Positions 12,480-22,404 of a stretch of DNA of 64,000 nucleotides are shown here, piece by piece. Source of the stretch: Lithobates sylvaticus. Lineage: Eukaryota; Chordata; Amphibia; Anura; Ranidae. The stretch's first letter is position 1; each line of letters starts with the position of its first letter. The notes under the pieces are model-generated. The model saw only the letters and a program-made list of their open reading frames with translations, was not told the origin of the DNA and did no database searches. The stretch spans positions 208,940,642 through 209,004,641 of the forward strand of contig CM053033.1 of the NCBI GenBank assembly GCA_028564925.1. The letters run 5' to 3'. The position numbers were made by a program, and so were the translations under genes.

Positions 12480-12610
12480 TTAATATTAGGACACTTACCT
12501 GTCCTGTATTCTAGTGATGTGCTTCCATCCCCCCGAAAGGTGCCAAATGTGGCACTGGAGGGGGGAGGAATCAGATAAGCGGAAGTTCCACTTTTGGGTG
12601 GAACTCTGTT
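12480..12610 (-). mobile_element. TTAA-type miniature element, terminal fragment
   Basis: Reverse complement of the ends of the 31066-31551 family. The right edge reads GGGTGGAACTCTGT followed by TTAA (12611-12614). The GGACACTTACCTGTCC block near 12488 is the inverse of the GGTAAGTGTCC block of that family. The middle of the element is missing. It lies inside the polypyrimidine domain. Confidence 0.7.
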
Positions 12611-12789
12611 TTAATCCTTCCATATAGCCTTTTCATCCTTTTCTCTGCCCATTACTCCCTTCTTTTTTTACTTTTTATTCCTTTTGTTACATATGACTGT
12701 CTCTTTTTATTTCCTTCTGTCATTCCTTCTTTCGTTACTTCTTCATTATTTACGTATTCCCTTACCCTTTCTACCCCCCTTTTCTTTCT

Positions 12790-13130
12790 TTCCTTCCTTC
12801 TCCCCTCCCTTCCTCCCTTGCTTAATTTTTTATTTATTTTCTTTCTTTCTTTCGTTCTTTCTTTCTTTATTTCTTAGTTTCTTTCTTTCTTTCCTTCTCC
12901 CCTCCCTTCCTTCCTTGCTTAATTTTTTATTTTCTTTCTTTCCTTCCTTCTCCCCTCCCTTCCTTCCTTGCTTAATTTTTTATTTATTTTCTTTCTTTCT
13001 TTCTTTCTTTCTTTCTTTACTTCCTTCTCCCCTCCCTTCCTTCCTTGCTTAATTTTTAATTTATTTTCTTTCTTTCTTTCTTTCTTTCCTTCCTTCTCCC
13101 CTCCCTTCCTTCCTTGCTTAATTTTTTTTC
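12790..13130. repeat. Tandem module of about 55-80 bp plus (CTTT)n
   Basis: The phrase CTCCCCTCCCTTCC followed by TTGCTTAATTTTTTA recurs about five times (near 12801, 12897, 12950, 13027 and 13097), separated by variable (CTTT)n. Pure (CTTT)n continues to about 13255. Confidence 0.85.
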
Positions 13131-13345
13131 TTTCTTTCTTTTTTTTTTTTCTTTCTCTTTCTTTCTTTCTTTCTTTCTTTCTTTTTCTTTCTTTCTTTCT
13201 TTCTTTCTTTCTTTTTTCTTTCTTTCTTTCTTTCTTTTCTTCTTTTCTTTCTTTCCCCCCCCCCCTCCCTCCCCTTTCTTTTTTCCTTCCTCTTCCTTTT
13301 CTTTCTTTTGCTTTTCTCTGTCTTGCCTTCCCCTCTAATAGGAAC

Positions 13346-14129
13346 CCTTTTAAAATAGGTTAACCCCCATTAAAAGAAACCTGTACCTAAACATTCCTAC
13401 TCTGCCATTGCTGGCTTGTACTTATAAAAATGCTAGTTGCCTGGCTGTCTTGCTCATCCATTGGCTTCATACTTAGTATTCTTTGAGAAGGTCAGCAATG
13501 ACAGGCTAATCAGTTTGTTTACTGCAATAATTCAGATAGGGGTGAGCCACATAAGCAGGAGAATGTGACCCCTTAAGGATCGTAGACTATAGAGAGGGCT
13601 ACTAACACTTCGCTAAGTAGATTCATTTAATTTTACATAGTACAATAAAAATTATATCCTATGCATCCTATAATGTTCACTTATCTCCAGTCTCACCATT
13701 GTCCTCTGAGGTATAACCCTTCACTTTCAATGCATGTTGCCTGTGATAAGTTGTTGCGTTTCAGTTCTCATATCCATCAGTTTATGCATCTACAGGTCCG
13801 TCCACCAAGCACATAATTCCCCTAAATTAAACTTTCACTGTGACACTAATTGTTAGAGCCTGTCACTCAGTGAGACAGAGTGGACAGTTACAGTAGCACA
13901 AAGGAGCTCAGACAGTCAGTGTCTGGGAGTTGGGACTTAACAAACGTGATGTTATAAAGAACTTGTCATTACAATTTAATTTCCAGGAAAAGCGGGTCAC
14001 TGGTTAAGTGCACTGATTATAACAATAGCCGCATGAGAATCTGGAGAACCTGCATGGAATTATGAGGAGCAGAACAAGGGGCCAGAAGTGCAGTAATAAT
14101 TCTAATGCTTATCTATACAGTATAGAAAA
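13346..14129. other. Mixed stretch between pyrimidine and purine domains
   Basis: Contains the left arm of an inverted repeat (13728-13805) whose partner is 14484-14563. The 13375-13560 block (TAAAAGAAACCTGTACC start) has the look of an old dispersed repeat, but I cannot name it. No gene is seen. Confidence 0.4.
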
Positions 14130-14563
14130 GCCGACCCACAGGGATAGAAGGAAGAAAAAGAAGAGGCAAAGGTAGGGAAGAAGAAGAGAGAGAAAGGGAA
14201 GAAAGAATGCAAGATAGGCAGGAGGGGCTGAAGGGAATGAAGGAGGGATGGAAAGAGGACAAAGAAGGATGGAAGGAGGGATGGAAGGTTAGGAAAGAGG
14301 GAGTGATGGGAAGGAAGGAGGGATAAAAGGGTAACAAGAATAGGATGGAATGAGGGATGGAAGGTAAAGAGAGAGGGATGGAAGGGAAGTAGAAGGATGG
14401 AAAGTAAGAAAGGAAGGGCTGAAGGGGAGGATGGGAGGGGAACAAGAGAAATATGGATGGAGGGATCAAAGGAAAGTAGAAGATGGACGGACCTGTAGAT
14501 GTATAAACTGATGGATATGAGAGCTGAAACTCAACAACTTGTCAGAGGCAACATGCATTGAAA
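13728..14563. repeat. Inverted repeat with about 78-bp arms
   Basis: Arms 13728-13805 and 14484-14563 are inverted copies sharing TTTCAATGCATGTTGCC and CAGTTTATGCATCTACAGGT with their inverses. They enclose the start of the polypurine domain, so pyrimidine-rich and purine-rich tracts lie on either side of one axis. Confidence 0.8.
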
Positions 14564-15345
14564 GTCTAGAATGGAAGGTAAGAAAGAAAGGACATAAAGG
14601 AAGAAAGAATGGATGGAAGCGGAGCAGGAGGATGAAGGGGCAGGTAAGAGGGACTGAAGGGAAGGAAGGAGGGATGGAATGGAAGCAGGATTAGGATAGA
14701 AGGTAAGAAGGAGGGACTGAAGGAAAGTGGGAGGGAAAGGAAAACAGAAGGATAGAAGGAGGGATTGAAGGTAAGGAAGGATGGACTGAAGAGAAGAAAG
14801 GAAGTATTCAAGAGTAACAGGAGAAGGACCAAAGGTAAATAAATAGGGGTGTAGGGGGAAAAGGAGGGATGGAAAGGGAAGCAAGAGAAGCACGAAAGGT
14901 AAGTAAGGAGGTATCAGAAAGGTGGGATGGAATGGAAGCAGGAAAAAGATGCAAGAAGGGATGGAAGGAAAGATGGAAGAGAAGAAGGATGGAATTAAAA
15001 AAAGGACTGAAGGGACAGAAGAAGCCATGGAAGAGGGACAGGAGAAGGACGAAGGGGCAGGAAGGAAGGATTGATGGGAAGGAAGGTAGGAGGAATGAAA
15101 TGGAAGCAGGAGAAGGATGGGAGGCGAGAAGGAGGTACTGAAGCAAAAGAAGGTGGAAGGGAAAGGAAAACAGAAGAAGGAAAGAAGGAGAAATTTTAGG
15201 TAAGGTAAGGAGGGGCCGAAGAGAAGAAAGGAAAAGATGGAAGGGAAGTAGGAGATCAATTGAAGGTAAGGAAAAAGGTATCTGAAGGGCAGAAAGGTGG
15301 GAAGCAATGGAAGCAGGAAAAGGATGCAAGGAGGAATGGAATGAA
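14130..15345. repeat. Polypurine domain with about 0.37-0.42 kb internal repeats
   Basis: A+G on the + strand, built from GGAAGGAGGGATGG-like phrases. GTATC followed by AGAAAGGTGGGA recurs at about 14911 and 15278. GGGAAAGGAAAACAGAAG recurs at about 14732 and 15158. The 258-residue minus-strand frame at 14531-15307 is low-complexity translation, not a protein candidate. Confidence 0.8.
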
Positions 15346-15485
15346 AGAGAGAGTAGATAATGATTAAAGATGTGACCCAGGATTGTTATGGTGCCAACAA
15401 AGATGTTAAGATTTACAATGGATATGAGTATAAGGGAATTAGAAGGGGATAGATTTAAAGCATGTTTATTATTATTTAAAATTTT

Positions 15486-15912
15486 TTACTAGTAATGACA
15501 GCGATCTGTGATTTTTATCGTGACTGCGACATTATGGCGGACACATCGGACAATTTTGACACATTTTTGGGACTATTGGCATTTATACAGCGCTATAAAA
15601 ATACATTGATTACTGTAAAAATGTCACTGGCAGTGAAGGGGTTAACACTAGGGGGCGATCAAGGGGTTAACTGTGTTCCCTGAGAGGTGATTCTAACTGA
15701 AGGGGGAGGGGAATGACTAGAGGAAGTGACGGATCGTGGTTCCTAGCTAATAGGAACACACGATCTGTCACTGCTCTCAGAACAAAACACTGATTTGCGT
15801 GTTCTGTCCCTCGTGCTCACAATCGCTTGTGGCTGGCGGTCATCACGACCGCCGGCCACGAGCATCGGCACCCCCCGCTGTGCAGTGGGTGCACACGTGC
15901 CTGCTATCCTGA
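15486..15912 (-). mobile_element. TTAA-type element, inverted partial copy
   Basis: Matches the middle and GC-rich part of the 18009-18849 and 2673-3607 family on the opposite strand: GTGACTGCGACATTATGGCGG, ACACATCGGACAATTTTGAC and a TGATTACTGTA block. Neither terminus is present. Confidence 0.75.
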
Positions 15913-16595
15913 TCCCGAATATAATGATTTGTTACAATTATTGGAGCAAGCTGTTGGATGAACACTCAACACGTTTCATGGCCTGTTGCCAATCATCAGG
16001 AGTTGGATGCATGAATTGAACAAAAATTAAATGAATGAATGAATAATTAAATAAATAAATAAACTGTATATGGAAATACACTCTACCCTATGAATAAAAT
16101 AAATAACAATTTCGGTACTACTTACAAAACAGCCCATAAATTATGGCCAGCTCCAGAAATGGGATTTGACGGTGGTCTTATAAGTGGTCTCCCCGGGGGC
16201 AGGAGACCCTCGAAGTAGGAACCATGGGGAACAGTGGCCATAAAATAGGCCAGACGGCCACTGTACAATATCATAGTGCAGAGTGTTTGCATAATTGGCA
16301 TCTGCCCAATGCTGTGTGTCAAAGGATAAAGTAAATCATTAAATACAATGATAAAAAAGGTGAGAATTAAATGAGACTCGTGAAGTAAGTATGTATATGT
16401 GTGTGAAGGTGTGAAGGTGTGGTACGTGAGGAAAAAATCACCAATTACCTGGGCTGTGAGAAAATAAGATGCGTGAAGGTCTGTCCATCTTGGTGAAAGT
16501 ATGTGGAGTGAGACGCCGCCCCCAGGCTAATGAACCCCCGGTCCTGGGCGCGTCCTACCCTACGATCACTTCTAGGACTCTTTGTTCTTCTTTAC
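15913..16595. other. Unassigned, carries an ACACGTTTC motif
   Basis: CAACACGTTTCATGGCC at 15967 followed by a CAATCATCAGGAG block resembles the motif at the outer ends of fold-backs here, but no second arm was found. (AATA)n-like sequence lies at 16020-16070. No gene is seen. Confidence 0.35.
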
Positions 16596-16599
16596 ACTG

Positions 16600-17420
16600 A
16601 AGATAGTTCCTAATGACATTGGCTGTATGTTTGGGATCCTTGTCTTGCTTCAGAATAAATTTGGGGCCAATCACACACCTCTTCAATGGTATGGCATGAT
16701 GGATCTACCTACATTTCTCAGCATTAAAAACAACATTGATCGGCAACGTTGAGGACTGTAAATGCAGAGGTCAGCCAAGGAAAGGAGCGCACTGGACTGA
16801 TGAGTTCAATTCTGAAATATTTGACTGTAGCAAGAGGCAGCTTGTTTGTGAAGGGCTGAAGAATGGTGCAATAATGCCTGTAGACACTCAACAGTGAAGC
16901 ATGGTGGAGGTTCCTTGCAAGTTTGGGGCTGCATTTCTGCAAATTGAATTGGAGATTTGGTCAGAATCAATGGTGTCCTCAATGCTGAGAAATACAGGCA
17001 GATCTCTTTCCATCATGCCATACCATCAGGGAGGCTTGTGATTGGCCCAAAATCTATTCTGCAGCAGGACAATGACCCCAAACATACAGACAATGTCATT
17101 AAGATTCTTCAGCATAAAGAAAAACAAGGGATCCTGGAAGTGATGGTTGGCCCCCTCAGAGCCCTGATCTCAACATCATTGAGTCTGTCTCGCACTACTG
17201 AAGAGACAGAATGATTTAAGGCAACCTACATCCACAGAAGATCTGTGGTTAGTTGAAACAACCTACCTGCGGAGTTCCTTCAAAAATTGTGTGCAAGTGT
17301 ACCTAGAAGAATTGATGCTGTTTTGAACTAAATTACTATTAACACTTCTATTTCTGAAAGCTTTCTTAATTTACACAGCTTAGCGTTCTCTACTTTTTTT
17401 CTCACCTGCCTAAAGCTTTT
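16600..17420 (+). mobile_element. Tc1/mariner element remnant with inverted internal duplication
   Basis: Positions 16957-17110 on the + strand and 16600-16742 on the - strand are copies of the same transposase segment, so this is a rearranged element rather than a simple insertion. No intact terminal inverted repeats were located. It is not a source of active transposase. Confidence 0.75.
16755..17340 (+). pseudogene. Tc1-like transposase pseudogene (DDE superfamily)
   Basis: Tc1 transposases cut and paste the element at TA sites using three acidic residues. Visible motifs are WTDEFNSE at about 16793 (first catalytic Asp), LQQDNDPKHT at about 17056 (second Asp) and WPPQSPDLNIIES at about 17148 (third acidic residue, Glu). 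The last motif is in a different frame from the second, and a stop interrupts the first part, so the gene is dead. VRINGVLNAEKY at about 16960 is also typical of the family. The N-terminal DNA-binding region is absent and the C-terminal part is degraded. An inverted second copy of the central segment lies just upstream. Confidence 0.85.
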
Positions 17421-17867
17421 GCACGGCACGGCAGGTAAATTAACATTACCATATGTTATTGTTACATCAATAAAAACATGAATAAAAACATTATGGGGTT
17501 GAGCTTCCAGGCTTTTGTGTCAAACCTAGATTGATCAATCTGAATTTAGAAGTTGATTGGCTACCGTGCACAGCTTCACCAGATTTTATATTCTCCAGTT
17601 CTAGTAAATCAACCCCTCTTGATACTCGCTTTCATCTAACATGTCTACCTTATTACAGACATTGGTCTTCATTGGTTTGGTGGCTATATCCTACATACAT
17701 GTTTTGTCATTTTTGTAGGCCTTGTGGATGTATTTTTTTTTTATATGTGTGGGTTTGAGCATGTTCTTGATCAAAGTATGATGAACACTACTATCATATG
17801 TATACATTTTCTGTAATAAGGTGGACATGTTAGATTAGAGCGAGAATCGTAAAATCAGACAAACATA
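17421..17867. other. Unassigned stretch
   Basis: No gene or repeat boundary recognised. TA at 17866-17867 is the left target duplication of the next element. Confidence 0.3.
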
Positions 17868-19383
17868 CCGTGTTTCCCCAAAAATAAGACCTACCCCGAA
17901 AATAAGACCTAGCGTTATTTTCCAGCAGGCCTGGAATGTCTTTTTTCAGCCTAGCTAACTATATACTACTGTAATAGAGTGGATTATAGAATTTTACAAG
18001 CATTTTAACCACTTCCCGACCGGCGCACGACGATACACGTCGGCAGAATGGCACGTACAGGCAGGAGGGCGTATATATAAGTCCCTCCTTAATGCCTGTC
18101 CATGCCATCGGGAGCGCGCCAGGAGTGGCGCGCTCCCGCACTGGTCGGGACCCCCGTGAGTCCGGTCGCGGTCCCCGCGGACTCGATCGCCGCGGGGACA
18201 CCCGCGATCGTCTCACGGGAAGGCTGAACGGGGAGATGCCGAGATAAACAGCATCTCCCCGTTCTGCCTAGCAACTAGTGACGCCGATCTCTTTAAATAG
18301 CATTGATTGCTGTATAAATGACAATGGTCCCAAAAATGTGTCAAAAATGTCCGATGTGTCCGCCATAATGTCGCAGTCACAATAAAAATCGCTGATCGCC
18401 ACCATTACTAATAAAAAAAAATATTAACAAAAATGCTATAAAACTATCCCCTATCTTGTAAACGCTATAACTTCTGCGCAAACCAATCAATAATCGCTTA
18501 TTGCGATTTTTTTTACCAAAAATATGTAGAAGAATACGTATCGGCCTAAACTGAGGAAAAAAAATGTTTTTTTATATATTTTTGGGGGATATTTATTATA
18601 GCAAAAATAAAAAACAATGCGCTTTTTTTCAAAATTTTCGCTCTTTTTTGTTTATAGCGCAAAAAATAAAAACCGCAGGGGCGATCAAATACCACCAAAA
18701 GAAAGCTCTATTTGTGGGAAAAAAAGGATGTCAATTTTGTTTGGGAGCCACGTCGCACGACTGCGCAATTGTCAGTTTAAGCGACGCAGTGCCGAATCGC
18801 AAAAAGGGGCCTGGTCCTTTGGCTGCAAATTGGTCCGAGGCTAAAGTGGTTAACTCTGTTCAAACTGGGGATTCCTGTCAGGCAGGGAGAGAGAGGGGGA
18901 GAGAAGACAGCACATTGCATGGTAAGACCTACCCCGAAAATAAGCCCTAGTTTAAAATGCTTGTAAATCCTATAATCCACTCTATAACAGTAGAATATAA
19001 TGTAAAATGTGGGTGTTTCTGTAATATAATTGTGGGGAAGAGAGCTCCGATGGGTCACAGAAGCGCAGAGCGGCGCTATAATGAAGGTATTTGGCACAAT
19101 TATATTACAGAAATACACACACATTGTAAATTGTACATTATTTTTATATGGACTTGTGTCTTTTTTCAGCCTAGCTAACTATATACTACTGTAATAGATT
19201 GGATTATAGAATTTTACAAGCATTTTAACTCTGTTCATACTGGGGAATCCTGTCAGGCAGGGAGAGAGAGAGGGAGAGAAGACAACACATTACATGGTAA
19301 GACCTACTCCGAAAATAAGCCCTACTGTGTCTTTTACTGCCAAAATTAATATAAGACCCTGGCTTATTTTCGGGAAAACATGG
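17868..19383. mobile_element. TA-flanked non-autonomous element, CCGTGTTTCCCC termini
   Basis: The left end is CCGTGTTTCCCC followed by AAAATAAGACC. The right end is its inverse (GGCTTATTTTCGGG..CATGG). TA stands at 17866-17867 and 19384-19385, fitting the Tc1/mariner superfamily. Inside, a block of about 150-180 bases (starting GTCTTTTTTCAGCCTAGC) occurs twice in direct orientation, at 17938 and 19148, around a partly palindromic centre. The first copy is split by a TTAA element. No transposase is seen. Confidence 0.75.
18009..18849. mobile_element. TTAA-flanked (piggyBac-type) non-autonomous element, full length
   Basis: TTAA lies at 18005-18008 and 18850-18853. The ends are CCACTTCCCGACC and, inverted, CCACTTTAGCC. 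The host element has an internal direct duplication whose second copy, at about 19221-19238, reads GCATTTTAACTCTGTTC with a single TTAA: an empty site in the same molecule. The GC-rich section 18010-18270 includes the self-complementary GGGGAGATGC/GCATCTCCCC. It is closely similar to 2673-3607 over the right two-thirds. Confidence 0.85.
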
Positions 19384-19385
19384 TA

Positions 19386-20357
19386 ATGTTTTTATTCGTG
19401 TTTTTTTTTAATAGAACAATAAAATGTAGCTTTACTTCCTAAGGGCGGCTTTAGGTTTATCAGGTTTTTTCCCAAAACAGTGCAGACTCAATCTGGCGCA
19501 CAGCAACAGTCATAGGCATGCGCAGCCTATTGCATTAGGGTGTGCAACCCAAGGCTCAAACACACATATGTATATATACACACACACGCACTTTTATAAA
19601 TAAATGTAAAGAACAATTTAAAAATGTAATAAAACATGTTTTAAAAAAAAAAAAAAAAAGAAGAAACTTGAATTTTTTAAATTTATCAAAACATTTAATT
19701 GTTCACACTAGCGGTTGAGGTGCAGTAAAACCCTGTTGTTGAGCTGTGCTTTTACCACCCCCCTCAACCACTACCATCTTTTAGCTTTAGAGGCAGCGGA
19801 TGGGCATGTTTACATGCATCAGCTGCAATTGTACTCCCTGTTGCTTTCAGCAGGTGTAGCATCCACTGACAGTGACCGATTCAAGTGAAAGGCGGCACTC
19901 TGCAAGCGGCCTGCAACTGTGTGCAAAGTGGAGTTCAAGGGGTTAAAGCATGTTGTGTGGAGACGATTCAAGGCCTCACCACCTCTCAAATTGTCTCTGC
20001 ATGTGAGTGAGTGACACCATTCATACTGTACAGCTGGATCCGGAGAACCTGGAAGGAAGACAGAGGAAGATGTACACCCTGTCAGAGGGCTTCGTTGTAA
20101 GGTGAGTATTTCATAATGTGCCAGTATGTGATGCATACTAGCACATTATGCAATTGCCTTACAGGGGAGAGTTTTTTTTTTATTTCACTGCTGTGGTTTA
20201 CAACCACTTTAAGTTGGTACATGTGCATCTACACAAGCGAAATGGATGCAAGAATCCCCCCTGCTGGGACATCATATTCTGACAGCGGGGACTCTTCACC
20301 GTCAGAATACACTGATTAGAAATCATACTTAGGGAATATTTATAAAGCAGTGAGTAA
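19386..20357. other. Unassigned, with right end of a TTAA miniature element
   Basis: TTTACAACCACT followed by TTAA at 20209-20212 is the right terminus of the AGTGGTTGTAAACC family. A matching left end was not found. The preceding 20100-20170 block has the inverted pair CATAATGTGC/GCACATTATG. There is an A-run at 19643-19659. No gene is seen. Confidence 0.5.
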
Positions 20358-20782
20358 TGCCGTGTACACACGATCGGAATTCTCGTTGGAAAAGCCTTGG
20401 ATGGCTTTTTCGACGAAATTCCGACAGAATTCCGCTCAAGCTTGTGTTGCCTACACACGGTCACACCAAATTCCGACCATCAAGAACGCAGTGACGTAAA
20501 ACACTACGACAAGCCGCGAAAATTAAGTTCAATGCCTCCGAGCATGCATCGAATTGTTTCCGAGCATGCGTCGGAATTTTTGCACGTCGGAATTGCCACA
20601 GACGATTGGAATTTCCAATAGAAACGTTTTCCGTCGGAAAAATTGAGAATGTGCTCTCAATCTTTTGGTGGCTGAAATTCCACCAGCAAAAGTCCGATGG
20701 AGCCTACACACGGTCGCATTTTCCGACCAAAAGCTCACATCGTTTTTTTGCTGGTGGAATTTCCTATCATGTGTACGCGGCA
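20358..20782. mobile_element. PIF/Harbinger-like miniature element (subfamily A), full length
   Basis: The ends are TGCCGTGTACACACG and, inverted, TGCCGCGTACACATG. The left flank is TAA and the right flank is TAC, so the 3-bp duplication is imperfect. The interior alternates CGGAATT, TTCCGAC and CACACGGTC blocks in both orientations and contains GAGCATGCGTCGG. The same family recurs about a dozen times in this window. No transposase is seen. Confidence 0.75.
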
Positions 20783-21226
20783 TACGACTTTCACCATACA
20801 TTCACTGGTGGGGAATCAATCACTACCATTTAAACACATTCAGCAGGAAGATTCACTTGCAGTGAATGTCAGATTTACCACTTTATAAAAATAACCTCTA
20901 GTGAAGAATAACGAACAGTGTGTAAATACGATAGAAGGGCTTCAGGCTCAACAAATGCGATTCCATGCAGTGTTTTAAACTCTAATCATCCCGTATGGTA
21001 CTTTAATAATCTGTTCATGTCAGTGGGGACTGTGCTTACTAGAGCATTGCAGTCCAAAATTTCCTTTATATTTTAATTTTGTGAGCAACAAATTAGTTCA
21101 TTAGGTTCCTTATCCTAGTTTGCTGTAATAAAGACATATAAAAGAAACTCATAACAATGCATGTAATAATGATTCCAAAACAGCATGCATTGAGTTGCAT
21201 CTGGTGAGCTTTGAACAAGCCCTTAA
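20783..21226. other. Unassigned stretch
   Basis: AT-rich, without recognised features. It ends in TTAA at 21223-21226, the left target site of the next element. Confidence 0.3.
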
Positions 21227-21290
21227 AGTGGTTGTAAACCCTCCCTAGTGACTTTTAACTATAGGTAAGCCTAGAATAAGGCTTACCTAT

Positions 21291-22188
21291 TAGACATGTG
21301 CACAACAGAAAAATTTGTTTATTTTCGTTTCGTTTTTTTTCGTTTCCATTGATTCGTAACGATTCGTAAATTCGTAAGTCGTCGGTGTTCGTATTCGTAA
21401 CGATTCGTATTTTCGTAAGAGTTATTTTTTCGTTGATTCGTTTTTCCGTTAGTTTCATTTTCGTTTATTCGAAATTCGGACGCATTCGTATTTATTCCTA
21501 CTTTCGTAACATTCGTAACATTTATAGATTCGTAATCGGAGCATAATTCATAATTTTATGTAATGTGAATGCTATTATTACATTTTAAGAGACAAGGAAA
21601 ATTACGAATCGAAAAAAAAAGTTACGAATGTACGAATTTTTTCGTTCAATCCATTCGAAGCACGTTAAGCAGCGCCATTGTAAGAGACGCGTAAAATTAC
21701 GAATCGGAAAAAAAAAAAAAGTTACGAATGTACGAATTTTTTCGTTCAATCCATTCGAAGCACGTTAAGCAGTGCCATTGTAAGAGACACGGAATATTAC
21801 GAATCGAAAAAAATAAAAAAAAGTTACGAATGTATGAATTTTTTCATTCAATCCATTCGAGGCACGTTAAGCAGCGCCATTGTAAGGGACACGGAAAATT
21901 ACCAATTCAACAAAAAAAAAAAAAAGTTACGAATGTACGAATTTTTTCGTTCATTTTGATTTTCGTTGTTCCGGTTTTCGTTTTTCGGATTTTCTTCTTT
22001 CGTAGATTTGTTGTTTCTAATTAGTTTTTTTTGGATTTTCGTTGTTTTCGGATTCGTTCGATTCGAACGATTCGTTATTCGTTAAAATTTTTAACGAACC
22101 GTTCGTTCATTCGTACGATAACGAATGAACGAATATAACGAAAAAAAACGAAAAACAAAAAAAAACCGAAACAAATTGCACATGTCTA
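21291..22188. mobile_element. hAT non-autonomous element, TAGACATGTGCA termini, 8-bp TSD
   Basis: The ends are TAGACATGTGCA and, at the right, its exact inverse TGCACATGTCTA. TTACCTAT flanks both sides (21283-21290 and 22189-22196). Eight bases is the hAT duplication length. The interior is built from degenerate TTCGT and ACGAA blocks, and has four tandem units of about 100 bases containing CCATTCGAAGCACGTTAAGC (near 21650, 21755 and 21855). No transposase is seen. Confidence 0.85.
21600..21960. repeat. Tandem array of about 100-bp units inside the hAT element
   Basis: Units contain GTTACGAATGTACGAATTTT followed by TTCGTTCAATCCATTCG and GCACGTTAAGCAG. About three and a half copies are present, each with an A-run of variable length. 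Confidence 0.75.
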
Positions 22189-22257
22189 TTACCTATAGGT
22201 AGTGGAAATATCTCCTAAACGTGTGCCGTTTAGGAGATACTTCACAGGCTTGTCGTA

Positions 22258-22404
22258 GTGTTGTACATCACCGCGTTCTTGACGGTCAAAAGTTCAGCGA
22301 ACTTTTGTGTGACCGTGTGTATGCAAGCCAAGCTTGAGCGGAAATCCGTCGGAAAAACCATCAAAGATTTTTCTGACGGAAAATCCGCTCGTGTGTACGC
22401 GGTG
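22258..22404 (-). mobile_element. PIF/Harbinger-like miniature element, terminal fragment
   Basis: The right end CGTGTGTACGCGGTG is followed by TAA. CACCGCGTTCTTGACGGTC and TTGTGTGACCGTGTGTATGC are family blocks. The other end is missing. It abuts the outer edge of the left arm of the 22405-24137 fold-back. Confidence 0.65.

Larger units (their letters stand above)
10655..13345. repeat. Polypyrimidine domain with three-copy higher-order repeat
   Basis: Almost uninterrupted C+T on the + strand. It is not just simple repeat, because landmark phrases recur at long spacing. TTACATATGGCCTTCC lies near 10705, 11456 and 12217. ATCCTCTGTTTTTGCT lies near 10892, 11674 and 12440. TGTTACATATG lies near 11110, 11936 and 12685. 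Spacings are about 750-830 bases, so units of roughly 0.76 kb are present about three times. The long open frame at 11109-12578 is a translation of this tract. Confidence 0.85.
21227..22257. mobile_element. TTAA miniature element, left part, hosting a hAT element
   Basis: The left end AGTGGTTGTAAACC directly follows TTAA (21223-21226). The inner block GGTAAGCC..GGCTTACC is self-complementary. The element is split by the hAT element 21291-22188 and continues with a TCTCCTAAACG/CGTTTAGGAGA hairpin at 22212. The right end is missing, replaced by a Harbinger-like fragment. Confidence 0.6.

Noticed and set aside
11109-12578. 489-codon open frame rich in Phe, Ser, Leu and Pro
   Set aside because: It lies wholly in the polypyrimidine domain. 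Long frames appear in several phases there because TTC/CTT/CCT tracts lack stops.
14531-15307. 258-codon minus-strand open frame
   Set aside because: Translation of the polypurine tract read from the other strand. Low complexity and repeated internally.
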